From contig JAJEKV010000018.1 of assembly GCA_021234155.1 (NCBI GenBank), positions 21,251,252 through 21,315,251 on the forward strand: a DNA stretch of 64,000 nucleotides, in the 5' to 3' direction. The notes under the pieces were generated by a model that saw only the letters and a program-made list of their open reading frames with translations, did no database searches and was not told the origin of the DNA. The position numbers were made by a program, and so were the translations under genes. Source of the stretch: Isoetes taiwanensis. Lineage: Eukaryota > Streptophyta > Lycopodiopsida > Isoetales > Isoetaceae. This document shows, one piece after another, positions 11,497 to 21,891 of this stretch (positions within the stretch are counted from its first letter, which is position 1; each line of letters opens with the position of its first letter).

Positions 11497-12498
11497 GTGT
11501 TGGACTCGCCACACAAACACCCTCTTGAACCTCAAAAAGGGGTTGTTTGTGAAACCATTAGCTGTGGTATGGAAAGAGTACCCGAGTACTATGGACATAC
11601 AATTACGATCGACGAAAGATACAAATCCACTTTGAATCCACAGCAGGAAGCTACATATGTCCTTTCTCTTGGACACCGATATTAGGCCGGTGACATTGCT
11701 TGTCATGGAGCTCATTCCATGGCTTAATGGATTCAAAATGGCGAAGATGGTATAGTTTATGTGAAAGAGCATCCAATGACTAATGCGGCCAGATGGCATA
11801 TCGTGAGCAGGTGGAACGATTTTCTTCGGCAAACTATGGCAGCAACTTGGGTGCTCACGCCTAAATTTAGTCAATATACAGACAAGGAATGGAGAACCGC
11901 CATCATGTTATTGGCCTCTCGACCGCCCATTGTTGGTACAGACTTTTGACCGATGTACAAATTCAAATGTTATGAATATATGTATCAAAGTTTTTGTTCA
12001 TTGCACTTGAGTACTCTATTCTTCTTGTCTTTTCTTATTGGTACAATTATGAGTGTGTATACATAATTAAGTGATCTTCGTTTGCTTTGTAGATGAATGG
12101 ACTCAAAACACAAAAGACTATTAAGAAACTAAGAGATAGAGTTCTAGCGCACCCAGAGGTAATACAAAACCAACACAAGCTGCAAGTACATAGGGTTGGG
12201 GACCGATTATCGCCTCTATCACTAACTTTGTTCTCGAACTTTGGGAAAAGGTTGAGCAAATTGAAAATTATGAGGAACGAGCAACCATGAAAGGTATATT
12301 GGCAAAGCAAATCACTTGTTGCACAACCCTTGGGGAAGGCACGTGTCCTGGAAGATGCAAGGCCATGTAGGATGGAAAGGTTTGCCGGTGGCACGTGCTA
12401 AAACCGCATGGACTCATCGCTTTAGGGGACATCTCTTGACCTCTCGGCGGGCTGGAAGACATGATGCAATAGTCATAAGATATCGCCCTACCTCTTGA
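11497..12498 (+). pseudogene. Coding-like fragments, unrecognised
   Basis: Frames at 11497-11685 and 11761-11949 read as protein-like sequence (for example KEHPMTNAARWHIVSRWNDF and DKEWRTAIMLLASRPP). A clean acceptor, TGCTTTGTAG, precedes an ATG at 12093, and a donor CAGAG|GTAATAC follows at about 12160. Further frames run to 12498. The pieces look like exons of one gene on the plus strand, probably the 3' part of the unit that begins at 7287. No domain is recognised. Another transposase- or protease-type accessory gene is possible but unsupported. Confidence 0.3.
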
Positions 12499-12710
12499 CA
12501 TTTTGAAGCTTGGTCATGAATTATGAGCCATGCTCATTTTGGGTGTATTATATTTATGTCCACAATATAAATATATCAACCATTTGTACATGAAAACCGT
12601 CCATTTTTATCTTTGCCATGACTGAAACCATTTTTAGTGTTTATGCAATTCAACTTTCTTGTGTTCAATTCTAATCAACTTACACTTAACAAATTTTTAT
12701 AATATTTCGG

Positions 12711-12780
12711 AATGTACAAGCGGATGATGTACATAAAATGTACATGTTGTACATCTTATGTACGTTGATGTACATAATGC
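12711..12780. repeat. TGTACAT cluster 2
   Basis: Six TGTAC/GTACAT motifs in 70 bp, several as ATGTACAT spaced 10-15 bp. It lies between the end of the plus-strand coding-like region and the 3' end of the minus-strand transposase-like pseudogene. Confidence 0.75.
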
Positions 12781-13055
12781 ACTTCTGAAGTAGTCCGATT
12801 CTTGAGTTCTTATAACAAAGTATTACAATATTTCGAGGAAAGTACTACGAGATCGACTTAGTCCATGTCATCTACAATTCTTGGAAGTTGTGATAACAAT
12901 GTCTCATGGACTTCATCGGGCAAGAAATGAAATCTTTGTGCTTGCCCCCTTGAAACATGTTTTACTTTCTTGAATGGGATTGAACCCCAATCTGATTCTG
13001 CGGTACCAAAACATTCTTAGTAGGAAGCGGTTTATACTTATTGTGGTACACGGGA

Positions 13056-15976
13056 TTAGTTCATAATATTGTCCTTCAATGACACTAGTGCCCGTGAGTA
13101 TTCATTTCCATAATCATCAATTGAATCTTCTTCCAATGCATGCTTTTCCCGGGTGCACATGAGAACATAGTATGAAACACCTTCCACATTGTCCGGTGGC
13201 TGCAAAAGACACAAATACATCCGAAGCGACTCTGATTGTCATCTAAACCAAATTGCCCCCTCCTCCTGATACAAAACATCCACATCATTTTCAGCTTCAA
13301 CCTAGAGGCAATATGATCGTGGGCTCCAAACTTTTAGAGACCATTCTCCACAATGTTTAATGTTCTCACAATTCAACCAATTGAAGTTAATGCAAGCATC
13401 ACAAAAGCACGAGTGAGTGGTCTCAGATAGCAACTTTGTTGGATCTGGCTGGTTTATAGTTGACATGTAATGTATCTCGCCGAGTACCGGTGTAAAGTCT
13501 TGCAATTGAATGCTTGCCGCCTGTTGTTCACATCTGCTTTTCCAACCTCCCAAAACACCCTTTCACAATCCGATTCCTTGGCCCTTAAAATCGCACAAGC
13601 CGCTTTTCGACCACATCGGCATGCCATTTTGTTTTCTCTCTCTGCTCTCAAGCCAACTTTGCTATACCAGCCTCGCCATCATGTGTGACTTTCCCATGGC
13701 CAGATCCAAAGAAATTCCATATCACTCGAATTTTATTTTCAACATGGTATCTACAGATTCCATACCATGCCCGTCAAGATTTGAATTGAGATGCACAACC
13801 ATCCGACCACACATAATGAAGGTTTATGTGTCCACCTCCATTATTCTTAAGCCACCCCAAATGTAATTTAAAACCATGTTGCACAAAATGAGTGTCATGC
13901 TTCACATCATAAAAACATAGAAATGCACTGCTTTTTTTTTTAAGCTTACCTTCTATTTTCATCATTGAAATATGGACCAAAATACTAATTTGATCGGGAT
14001 TCCAATGCTCGGATTGCACTTCCGTCCTCGGTTTCAATGTGTAGTTCTCAAAGTCAACAACGGACAACACACTATTATCCGGGAGTTTCTCAACACATCT
14101 TTTAAACTGCTTTTGCTCTGCCAATTGTCTTTGTAAAGTTATGATCGTAAACTTAGCAAGCTGATTTTTCATGTTCTTTAACAAAGCAGATGCTTTGTCA
14201 TTCGATCAACTAATCTAAGCCTTACGGATGTACCTTTTTGGATGGCTCATTGACATATGCATATACTTGCCGATCCACATTCGAATTCCATCTTCCTCGC
14301 TTTTGGACAGATGTCTAATTTCTTCACTCCACATTCATCACATTCGCCTTTGATGCATTTTAGTTTATGCCATTCATCCGTCACATATTTCTAAACGAAC
14401 CGTTGACCTCCACAAGATACTAACATTATCAAAAGTTTTCTTGTTTGCTTGACATACTCCATTGTTTCTTTGGGATGCATAAGACACTACAAAGAAGCAA
14501 GTGCAATTAACATGTAGGGATCTCCTCATATCATTGAAGGCCTTTTCAGACAGATCTGCTTGCTCATGTTTGACACAACAACATGTGTTTCTCTCCTTCA
14601 ATTTCCTTATGCAATCGGGTTTGATACTCGAACTGTCAAGCTTTAATTTTGGTATCGTGGATTCTGATATACAAACTGTTGATAAAGCTCAGACTGCAAT
14701 AACAAAAGCATTAAAGACCATGTTAGCAAAATGATATCGGCAACCGGATGCCAAAAGATTATTGAACTATACTATTGTACAATTAATGTATGTTCTATGT
14801 ACATAAAATGTCCATCCAACAGTTCCATCGACCATTATTTGACACCTAATGTACATCTAATGTACAAAGAAGACATCTAATGTACGATACCAACAGTTCC
14901 ACCGAACATCCAATGTACATCCAATGTACATCCAATGTACATCTAATTAATGTTCCAATATTAGTACATCACATTAATGTTACAATATTAGTACAACTAA
15001 TGTACATATGAAACCGATTTGTTTGGCTTCATTACCCGAAAGTACACTAAAATGTAAAATGATGTAATTTTGATATTCAAGTACATGTAAATGCAGCTGC
15101 ATGGGACATGTAAGTGTTAATGGATGTACATCTAAAAGTACCTAATAGCACATCACTTTGCAAGATTTCTCGCTACTATGTAAACAATGTATAAATGTAA
15201 ACAATGTAAAATGCAATACATTTCATGAAAACCATGTGTATTCATTAGCAGTCACTTTGAACTAAAAGTAACTAGAATAATAAGAAAAGTCATGAAAGAA
15301 TTTTGGAAGAAAAACATAAACTCCAAGACCGAATTGATTCAATTACAAGAGCAAACATGTGAGATATCAAGGTATTGCATTGCTTGTGTTCTCCTCTTCA
15401 TGACATCTCTAACCTTTGGTGAAACTTTTGGTATTGTCAAGCCAAAATTCATTTAACCCGACATTTGATTGAATCATCGATTCTATTTGATCTTGGCATC
15501 CTTCCCGCCAAAGCCCATACATTTGCTCCACTTAATGACATTATCTTCCTTCTTCTTGCAGCTTTGGATAAATTTCTTGGTCAGTATCTTTAGCAATTTT
15601 GAAGAAACATTCTTGTTTATATCTCCTTTTTCCAACAATCATTGATAATAAAGTGAATGTTTTGCAGCCAATTTATCTTTGCTATTAGCAGACTTTACTT
15701 CTTGAAGCCCATCTTTCAAGTTTCGATCATTGATTTCATAACAATAACTTCGGAAGGATTTCCAATTCTGAGGTTTAAAAAAGTAAAAGCCCATCATCTT
15801 GCAACAAACGATCACAAAAACTAATCTTTGATTCGATGAAGCGTTTGCCGATAACCGAGGATGCAATCCAACCGACACATCAACACGCTTCTTTATTTGT
15901 TTTGTGGCATAACATCACAATGTCGGCATACTTTGCGCTTAGAACCATCACTTCCATTGGAATTCTCACCCTCCAT
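13056..15976 (-). pseudogene. Transposase-like protein with SDGCxxQFK and GHGK motifs, copy 1 (broken)
   Basis: Read on the minus strand, coding pieces appear in a consistent order. A start at 15976 gives MEGENSNGSDGSKRKVCRHC, then a Lys-rich stretch to about 15640. A Cys cluster NTCCCVKHEQADLSEKAF lies near 14580. YVTDEWHKLKCIKGEC then CGVKKLDICP lies near 14300. Next are a helical stretch to 13900, WSDGCASQFKS at about 13783-13806, WNFFGSGHGK near 13690, and a C-terminal part ending at a stop at 13056. Several stops and frame changes separate the pieces, and TGTACAT cluster 3 sits between the N-terminal part and the Cys cluster. The Cys/His region followed by SDGCxxQFK and GHGK is shared with the copy at 52.4 kb. 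The layout resembles DDE-type transposase-derived proteins of many eukaryotes, but I cannot assign a superfamily. It is non-functional as read. Confidence 0.6.
14774..15131. repeat. TGTACAT cluster 3
   Basis: More than a dozen GTACAT/TGTAC motifs. The core at about 14905-14945 is a direct repeat of AATGTACATCC with a period near 12 bp. The cluster interrupts the minus-strand transposase-like coding pieces, so it lies in an intron or in an inserted segment. Confidence 0.8.
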
Positions 15977-16199
15977 GAGCAGATTGAAATTGATTTGTAT
16001 TTCTTGTAGATTCAATTGGCATGTGTTTATGCCTGAATTCCTTCGGTGTTCCCCTGAAAGGGGGAATTTCGGAAAGGGAGGGGCGGATCCATTGAATTGG
16101 TTCGGTGGTTGGTGGTTAACCAAGAATTTCGGGGGGAATGTCAGGGATGATCTTGCAATCATTGCATATCTGACACAAAACGACAAACCATAGTATCTT

Positions 16200-16267
16200 G
16201 ATGTACATCTAAAATGTACCCCAAAAAAGCACAAATTCGTCCTTCAATTCAGTACGATGTACGTACA
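16200..16267. repeat. TGTACAT cluster 4 (short)
   Basis: ATGTACATC, ATGTACC and GATGTACGTACACC in 68 bp, about 220 bp upstream of the transposase-like start. It may mark the far end of one large element that spans 8.6-16.3 kb. Confidence 0.5.
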
Positions 16268-17100
16268 CCCTTTCATGCTTTTACCCACAAATAACTCTGC
16301 CTACTCAAAAAATCACAAATAAATAAGATCATTCTACGTGTAAGAAGAAACAAACAGGTTGAAGATGCTTTCAAGTTGTCAAAAATGCACCTTCTTCTTC
16401 AAAGAAGAATGCAATCAAATGCTTCTTTTTTGTGACCTGTTCTTCATTTGCAATACGCTGTTAAACTCACGCTGCAAATAAACTTCGCCTTCCAGACAAG
16501 TAATATAGAACCACAGATGTCAATTTTACCGAAATCTGCACTTGAAAATAGTTGATCAATGAAGCAATGCAGCGCTCAATATCTGCTTTATTCAGGAACC
16601 AACAAACCAAAATTTTGCTGCAATCTTCTCTTTATATAGTTCCACAAGTGAAGCGATGCAAATGCACTCAATGAAAAATGAGGCAATTAACTTATTGTTT
16701 GAAAGACATCAACAACATCATCTGCATCTGTCCAATAGCATAATACATGGTAATGCATGCTCCCCTTTCCTTCAACCTTCCCTTCTGCCTCAGCCCTTCG
16801 GAAGCTGACAGTAAAATAATTTCTGAAAAATGCAGTTAGTGCAAAACAAGGAGTATTTTCTTTTTAAAGCAAAAGAATTAAACCTTGGAGAGGACTAAAC
16901 CTAAGCCCTTACCTAGCAAGCAAAGCAAATCTGGCTATGCCTAGTTGTTCCCAATCCGTCCACCAAGAACCCGCCTTAGCTATTTTACAACGGGCTTCGT
17001 CTCGGACTCCGTAACCGAATGAAGAGTGAACTGAGAGAAAAAATCGGGCCTTACTGTAAACGGAATAAAAGCTCCAGCTTTGAAGGGATAAAGGTTGAAC
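16268..17100. other. No gene seen
   Basis: AT-rich sequence with only short frames. Nothing matches a known protein or RNA. Sequence close to the foldback element begins at about 17101. Confidence 0.4.
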
Positions 17101-17207
17101 TAGGGAAAACTACCAAATACCCCCGAGTTTATGTAATTACCAAAATACCCTTATGAGTTTCAAAATTACCAAAATGCCCCTGGCTCAAATAAATACACTA
17201 TATAAAA
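17101..17207 (+). repeat. Foldback element, left arm, outer part
   Basis: The sequence from GGGAAAACTACCAAA through ATTACCAAAATGCCCCTGG to CAAATAAATAC is the inverted complement of about 19680-19790. It is cut at 17207 by the Helitron and resumes at about 19096. A 2.6 kb element with long terminal inverted repeats is implied, about 0.7 kb without the Helitron. Confidence 0.85.
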
Positions 17208-17269
17208 CTAGTAATGGTGCCCAGCGTTGCTGGGCATAAATTAGGAATCTGTGCGGACAAAAACCTATT

Positions 17270-18930
17270 CATTCTATCATTTTTTCATTCTCCCTTTTTT
17301 TCTTTTTTTAATCCCCTTGTCCCTCCCTTTACCTTCCCTTTCCCCTTCCCCTTTTTCCCTTTCTCTTTTTTCTGATGGGCTTTTTTCCTTTCATTTTTAT
17401 CTTTCCCCAGCTCTTTCTATTTTTCCCTTTCTTTTTTCCCTTCCTTTTCCTTTTCCTATTCCTTTTCTCTTTCCCGTTTCCCATGCATTTTTTTCGTTCT
17501 CTTTTGCTCACCTTTTTATGTGCCCTTTTTCTTCCTTTCCCCACCCTCTTCCTCTTGATCACGTGCCCCTTTTTCCATCTCTTTTCCCATTTCCCTCTCC
17601 CCTTTTCCTCGACGCCCTTTTTCAACTTTACATTCCCTTTTCTACTTCCCTTGTCCTTTCAACTTTACATCCCCTTTTCATCCTTTCCCCACCCTTTCGC
17701 TTTTCCCCGTGCCCTTTTTCCTTTTCCTTTCCCTTCCCGCTTCCTTTTCATTTTCTCTTTTCCTTTCCCTTTCTCTTTTTCATATGCCTATTTCTATTCC
17801 CTTTTCTCAACTTTTTTTATGTGCCTCTTTTCATCCTCCTCCCCTTTTTTGCCTTTCCAATTTCTCCTTTCCTGTTTTTCTTGTTACTTTTCCCTTTCCC
17901 ATGCTCTTTTTCCCTTTCTTTTTCCCCTTTACTCACCCTTTTCTTTTCCCCGTTTGTCCCATGCCCTTTTCCCCTTCCTCCTTTTCTATTTCTTGTTCCT
18001 TACCCTTTGCCTCTTCTACTTTTCCACCACCCTTTTCCTCCTTTTTCCATCTTTTCCCTCTCCCTTTTGCTAGATGCTCTTTTTGCTTCCATTTTCCTCT
18101 TTCTTCACCCTTTCTCTCTTCCCGTTTTTTCCATGTACTTTTCCTTTCCCCCTTTTCCTCGTGCCCTTTTCCCAGATTCTCTTTTGCCCTTTCCCCCTCT
18201 CTTTTTCTTTTTCCTTTCCCTTTCATTTTTCCCATGCGCTTTGTTTGTCCCCTTCTTCCCACCTTTTCTTATTTTCCCTTCACTTTTTCTCCTTTTCCCA
18301 CCTTACTTTTTTACCCTTTTTCCGGTGCCCTTTTCCCTCTCCTTTTCTGTCCCCTTTTCTATTTCCTTTTCCTTTCCTTTTCCCATCTTTCCTTTTTCAT
18401 CCTTTCTAATTCCTTTTTCGTCCTTCCTAGTTTTTATTCCTTTTCCTTACTTCTTTTCACCTCATTTCTTTTTCACTTTTACCCTTTTTACATTTTTCCT
18501 TCTTTCTTTCTTTTAATCCCTTTTTCCTCCTTCCTTTTCTTTTTTTTCCTTTTCCATTTTTTTTTCTTGTTTTTGTTTCCCTTTATCTTTATTTCCCTCT
18601 TCCTTTTTTCCCTTCCCCTTTTTCTTTTTCCTTTTCCCATTTCCCTTTTTGACTATCGGATTGAGTGAATTTGGGCCATCAGCCATTTTATCTTCCCCTT
18701 TTCCCTTTTCTCCTTCTCTTTTTGTTTTCCCCTTCCTACCCTTTTTTGTTCCTTTTCCTTCTTCCTCTTTTTTGTTTTCTATTTTTCCTTTTCCATTTTT
18801 TATTTTTTCATATTCTTATTTCTCCTTTTCCCTTTTCCTTTTCTCCTTTTGTCCTTTCTCTCTCACTCTTCCTTTTCCTTCTCTCCTTTTCCCTTTCCCT
18901 TTTCCTTTTTTTCCTTTTCCCTTTCATCGT
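17270..18930 (+). repeat. 1.6 kb polypyrimidine tract
   Basis: The plus strand is almost pure C and T (CCCTTTTCC, TTTTCCTTTCCC and variants) with scattered single purines and ATG-containing spots. Stop codons all contain A or G, so open frames of up to 421 codons arise automatically; their product would be nothing but Phe, Pro, Ser and Leu and they are not genes. The tract is split at 18651-18690 by a block that recurs at its right end. Long homopurine-homopyrimidine DNA can form triplex (H-DNA). Confidence 0.95.
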
Positions 18931-18952
18931 TCGATTGTCGGATTGAGTGAAT
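18656..18952 (+). repeat. Direct repeat TCGGATTGAGTGAAT flanking a C/T block
   Basis: TCGGATTGAGTGAAT occurs at 18656-18670 and 18938-18952, 282 bp apart, each followed by a related GGGCCATC or GGAGCCAT sequence. This suggests that the last C/T block and its right flank arose by tandem duplication inside the Helitron. Confidence 0.7.
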
Positions 18953-19095
18953 CATATTGGAGCCATGGTCAAGATGAAACTTTAGTTGAAGACACGCACA
19001 CATTATCTCCACCGTTGGTCAATCAAATCCTTGACCGCCCGATCTAGGGCTCCATTGAAGACACACGCTATAACATTATAATATAAGATATAAGA

Positions 19096-19255
19096 TAAAC
19101 ATATAAACAAATTATCAATTTGCCCCTACACACCAAACTTAATTACCAAAATACCCCTACACACCAAACTAATCACCAAAATGCAATACACACCAAACTT
19201 AATTACCAAAATGCCCCTACATACTAAACTTAATTACCAAAATGCCCTTACATAC
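19096..19255 (+). repeat. Foldback element, left arm, inner part, built of 32 bp repeats
   Basis: Four or five imperfect copies of ACTTAATTACCAAAATGCCC plus CTACACACCAA follow each other. They are the inverted complement of about 19537-19680. Together with 17101-17207 this makes the left arm. Confidence 0.8.
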
Positions 19256-19260
19256 TCAAT

Positions 19261-19482
19261 CTACATGAAATGCCTCAAGAATAGAAGTTTAAATTCAACA
19301 AAGGGATTACAGAAGTCACAATTATCACTGAATTGGAGCCCTATATGTGTCTCTTCCATTACACCTTCCATAAAGATGTTCCTCTTCTTTACATCTTCTT
19401 CTCTTGTGCACATGCGTTTAGGTTTTGGGTCCAAGAGGTCTGTGTATGGCTGGTGGTGACATGCCTCCAATAGCATCATCAT
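19261..19482 (-). CDS. Possible captured gene fragment in the foldback loop (73 aa)
   Basis: The single-copy loop between the two arms (19256-19536) contains a minus-strand frame with protein-like composition: CHHQPYTDLLDPKPKRMC then TREEDVKKRNIFMEGVMEE. No family is recognised. A unique, coding-like segment between long inverted repeats fits host-gene capture by a Pack-MULE-like element, but chance is not excluded for a frame this short. Confidence 0.3.
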   Translation of the reverse strand: MMMLLEACHHQPYTDLLDPKPKRMCTREEDVKKRNIFMEGVMEETHIGLQFSDNCDFCNPFVEFKLLFLRHFM

Positions 19483-19536
19483 GTCACCACAGGAAACACT
19501 GGCTTCTTGTAAGTGTCACAACAAGATTGTGTAGGA

Positions 19537-19790
19537 ATATTTTGGTAAATAAATTTGATGTATAGGGTAAATTTGGTGTAGATTGATCAGAATTAGTATG
19601 TAATGGTATTTTAATATTTAAGTTTGATGTGTAGAGGTATTTTGGTAATTAAGTTTGGTGTGTAGGGGCAAATTGATAATTTATTTGTACATTTATTTGA
19701 ATCAGGGACATTTTGGTAATTTTGTAACTCATAAGGGCATTTTGGTAATTACATAAACTCATAGGGGCATTTTGGTAGTTTTCCCTTTTA
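19537..19790 (-). repeat. Foldback element, right arm (uninterrupted)
   Basis: This is the reverse complement of 17101-17207 joined to 19096-19255, from ATTTTGGTAAATAAATTTG to GGTAGTTTTCCC. It has no Helitron and so serves as the empty-site reference for that insertion. Confidence 0.85.
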
Positions 19791-21891
19791 CTTATTCTTT
19801 GGTTGCCCCAAGGGCAAACCCTAGGGCTGGAGGTGAGGTTATGGTTGGTATATGCTACAAAATATTTGATTTGGATGGCAGATATTTGGCCTGTATGAGA
19901 TTTGGACGATGGATATATGGCATGTATGAGATTTATACAGTGAGGATGTGGCCTAGAGCTAAGAGTAACATTGAAATTCTGTTACCTGTTCTTTTTATTA
20001 TGGGTTTGAGTGAAGTGATGTTAAGTGGGAATGTTGGCAAGTTAGCTGCCAGCCACATGTCTAAACTTCTATGGAAGAACTAAAGCCTTTCAAGATACCT
20101 CATGCAGATTTCTTTCTTCTTCCTTTAGATTCACATTAGAGCAACTTAAAAGGAGATCCTATTTCAGTTTTTGACTTGGGTCTTTTTCAGAGTGGGTGGA
20201 TTGAGATTTATCTTGGGCGAACACATCTGGGTTCAATGGTCTCTGCCTTATGTTGGCATTCTTTTCTAGATTCTAGATAATCGTGGGCTATAAATTCTTC
20301 GACAAGTTGGGTTGTCCCGCGACACATCAGGGACAGAGTTTGATACGTTGCACTTGCAGGTACGACGTAATGAACTGATAGACTGACTTGTGGATGATGT
20401 GCTTGTGTTTTTCTTCAATTAGTGCTCAGGGAGTCTTCTGTTTGATTGGCTCTTGGATGTAAAATAATTTCCTGCTGGAGATCTTTTTTTGTGTTCTTAA
20501 CCAGTTGTCCTTGCAAGTTAAGCCAATCCGACCGTTCCCTACCATCTGATCGAAACTAAGTTATTACGCATAATGTTTAGAATATTTTCTGTTAAAAATA
20601 TTCTAACGATTATTTCTATAACTCTTCGAATATTCATTTCTAGGAGAATATTCCAGTGCTTGCTGCAGGAATCACCCGAATATGTCAATGGCACAAGAAT
20701 ATGCCATTTTATCCAACAACGGGCCCCAATTGGCCCTCTGTTTCTCGCCCCTTTTCTCCATCATTGCTGGCTATGACGCTAATCTCCTGCAAATAGCAAG
20801 TTTGAAATATCAAGGCTCAGAGTGTGGTGTTGCAGATAACAAATGGTAACAATCAAGAGCTACAATCTGACCCAAGTATTAATTTGATCACTTATCTGCG
20901 ATCATGTTTTACGGACCTTGAAGCAATTTTTTTGAGCCTTGATATCTGCTAATCTCCTGCAAGAATCCTATTGTAGGTCATATTATATTCCAGATATCTA
21001 CTGATTAGAGATACAATCTGACCCAGATATTTGCTAATCTCCTGCAGGGCCACCTCAATCCGATGTCCATTACAGAGACCACCGAGTCTTTTTAGAATGA
21101 TTTGCTGGAATTTTGGAGCAGGTAAAATGAGAGTATTGTTCCCTACATTTTGCATTTGTTTTAGGCTCATGACTTCCGATAGGAAGAAATCTGGCAGTCG
21201 GTTGAGTAGTTGCTGCAAGAAGTTCATGTGGGTTGTATTTTTTGATTTTTTCCTCATATGCATCTCATATGTTCCTCATCTGCATCTCATTTAGCATAAT
21301 CCTATAGTATTGCTAATCCGGCCAAAATTTTTGTTGGAATGCTTTTGCATCTATTTTTTTTATTGGATTTTAGCAGAAAAACCATGTCTTTTGATTTTTC
21401 CTCTGCTTCAAAGATTCAAAAGCTCGGGAAGACTTGATTGATTTTGCCATTTGATCATCCGATTTCATTCTTGACTCTGTCTCAAAGAAAAATTTGGGCA
21501 AAACAAATTGTAGAATCGAATTGATTGAGCAAACTCCTCATCCGCATCACATCCGCTCCTCAAGATCCAACAATAGCTCCGTGCTCCAACCCCGCCGGGA
21601 CCTGGTTAGGGAGGTCAACCCTCCTCTCAAATTATCGGCAAAGAACCCTCTTAGCCACCGGCCTCGAGGGTTATTTGTCGTAATTTTCTTGAGGGGAGGA
21701 TTAACCTCCTCTTCTTAAAACTGATAAGCCTTAACAAGAAACAAGTCTCATTTAACTGGATTTCTTGAGCTAGGATAAGGTTGCATATTCACGGAATTAG
21801 TAAATACACACGCTAAAATTTAGATTGTTGGTTGAAGATGCGGAAACGAAGGCGCTAGCAGAAGTGCCTTCTTGGTAAGTTAGAGAGAGAA
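19791..21891. other. No convincing gene
   Basis: Only short frames (up to 104 codons), none recognisable. CTAATCTCCTGCA recurs at about 20778, 20948 and 21033 with related flanks (AATATCAAGGCTC/ATCTGACCCA), a sign of degenerate local duplication. The 5' leader of the downstream LINE probably starts inside this stretch, perhaps after 21480, but no terminus or target-site duplication could be fixed. Confidence 0.4.

Larger units (their letters stand above)
17208..19095 (-). mobile_element. Non-autonomous Helitron, about 1.9 kb, inserted in the foldback arm
   Basis: Read on the minus strand, the left edge is a textbook Helitron 3' end: hairpin GCCCAGC-AAC-GCTGGGC (17219-17235), seven bases, CTAG (17208-17211), then host T. 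The opposite edge is a TC-starting AT-rich end at 19088 or 19095 (plus strand GA followed by T), so the element sits between host A and T as Helitrons do. The empty site is visible in the window: the other foldback arm (about 19670-19700, reverse complement) runs CAAATAAAT...ACAAATAAATTATC without the insert. No Rep/helicase frame is present, and most of the element is a C/T tract. The exact right border is uncertain by about 7 bp. Confidence 0.75.

Noticed and set aside
17251-18668. Open frames of 421 and 319 codons
   Set aside because: They run through the C/T tract, where stop codons cannot arise. The products would be only Phe, Pro, Ser and Leu.
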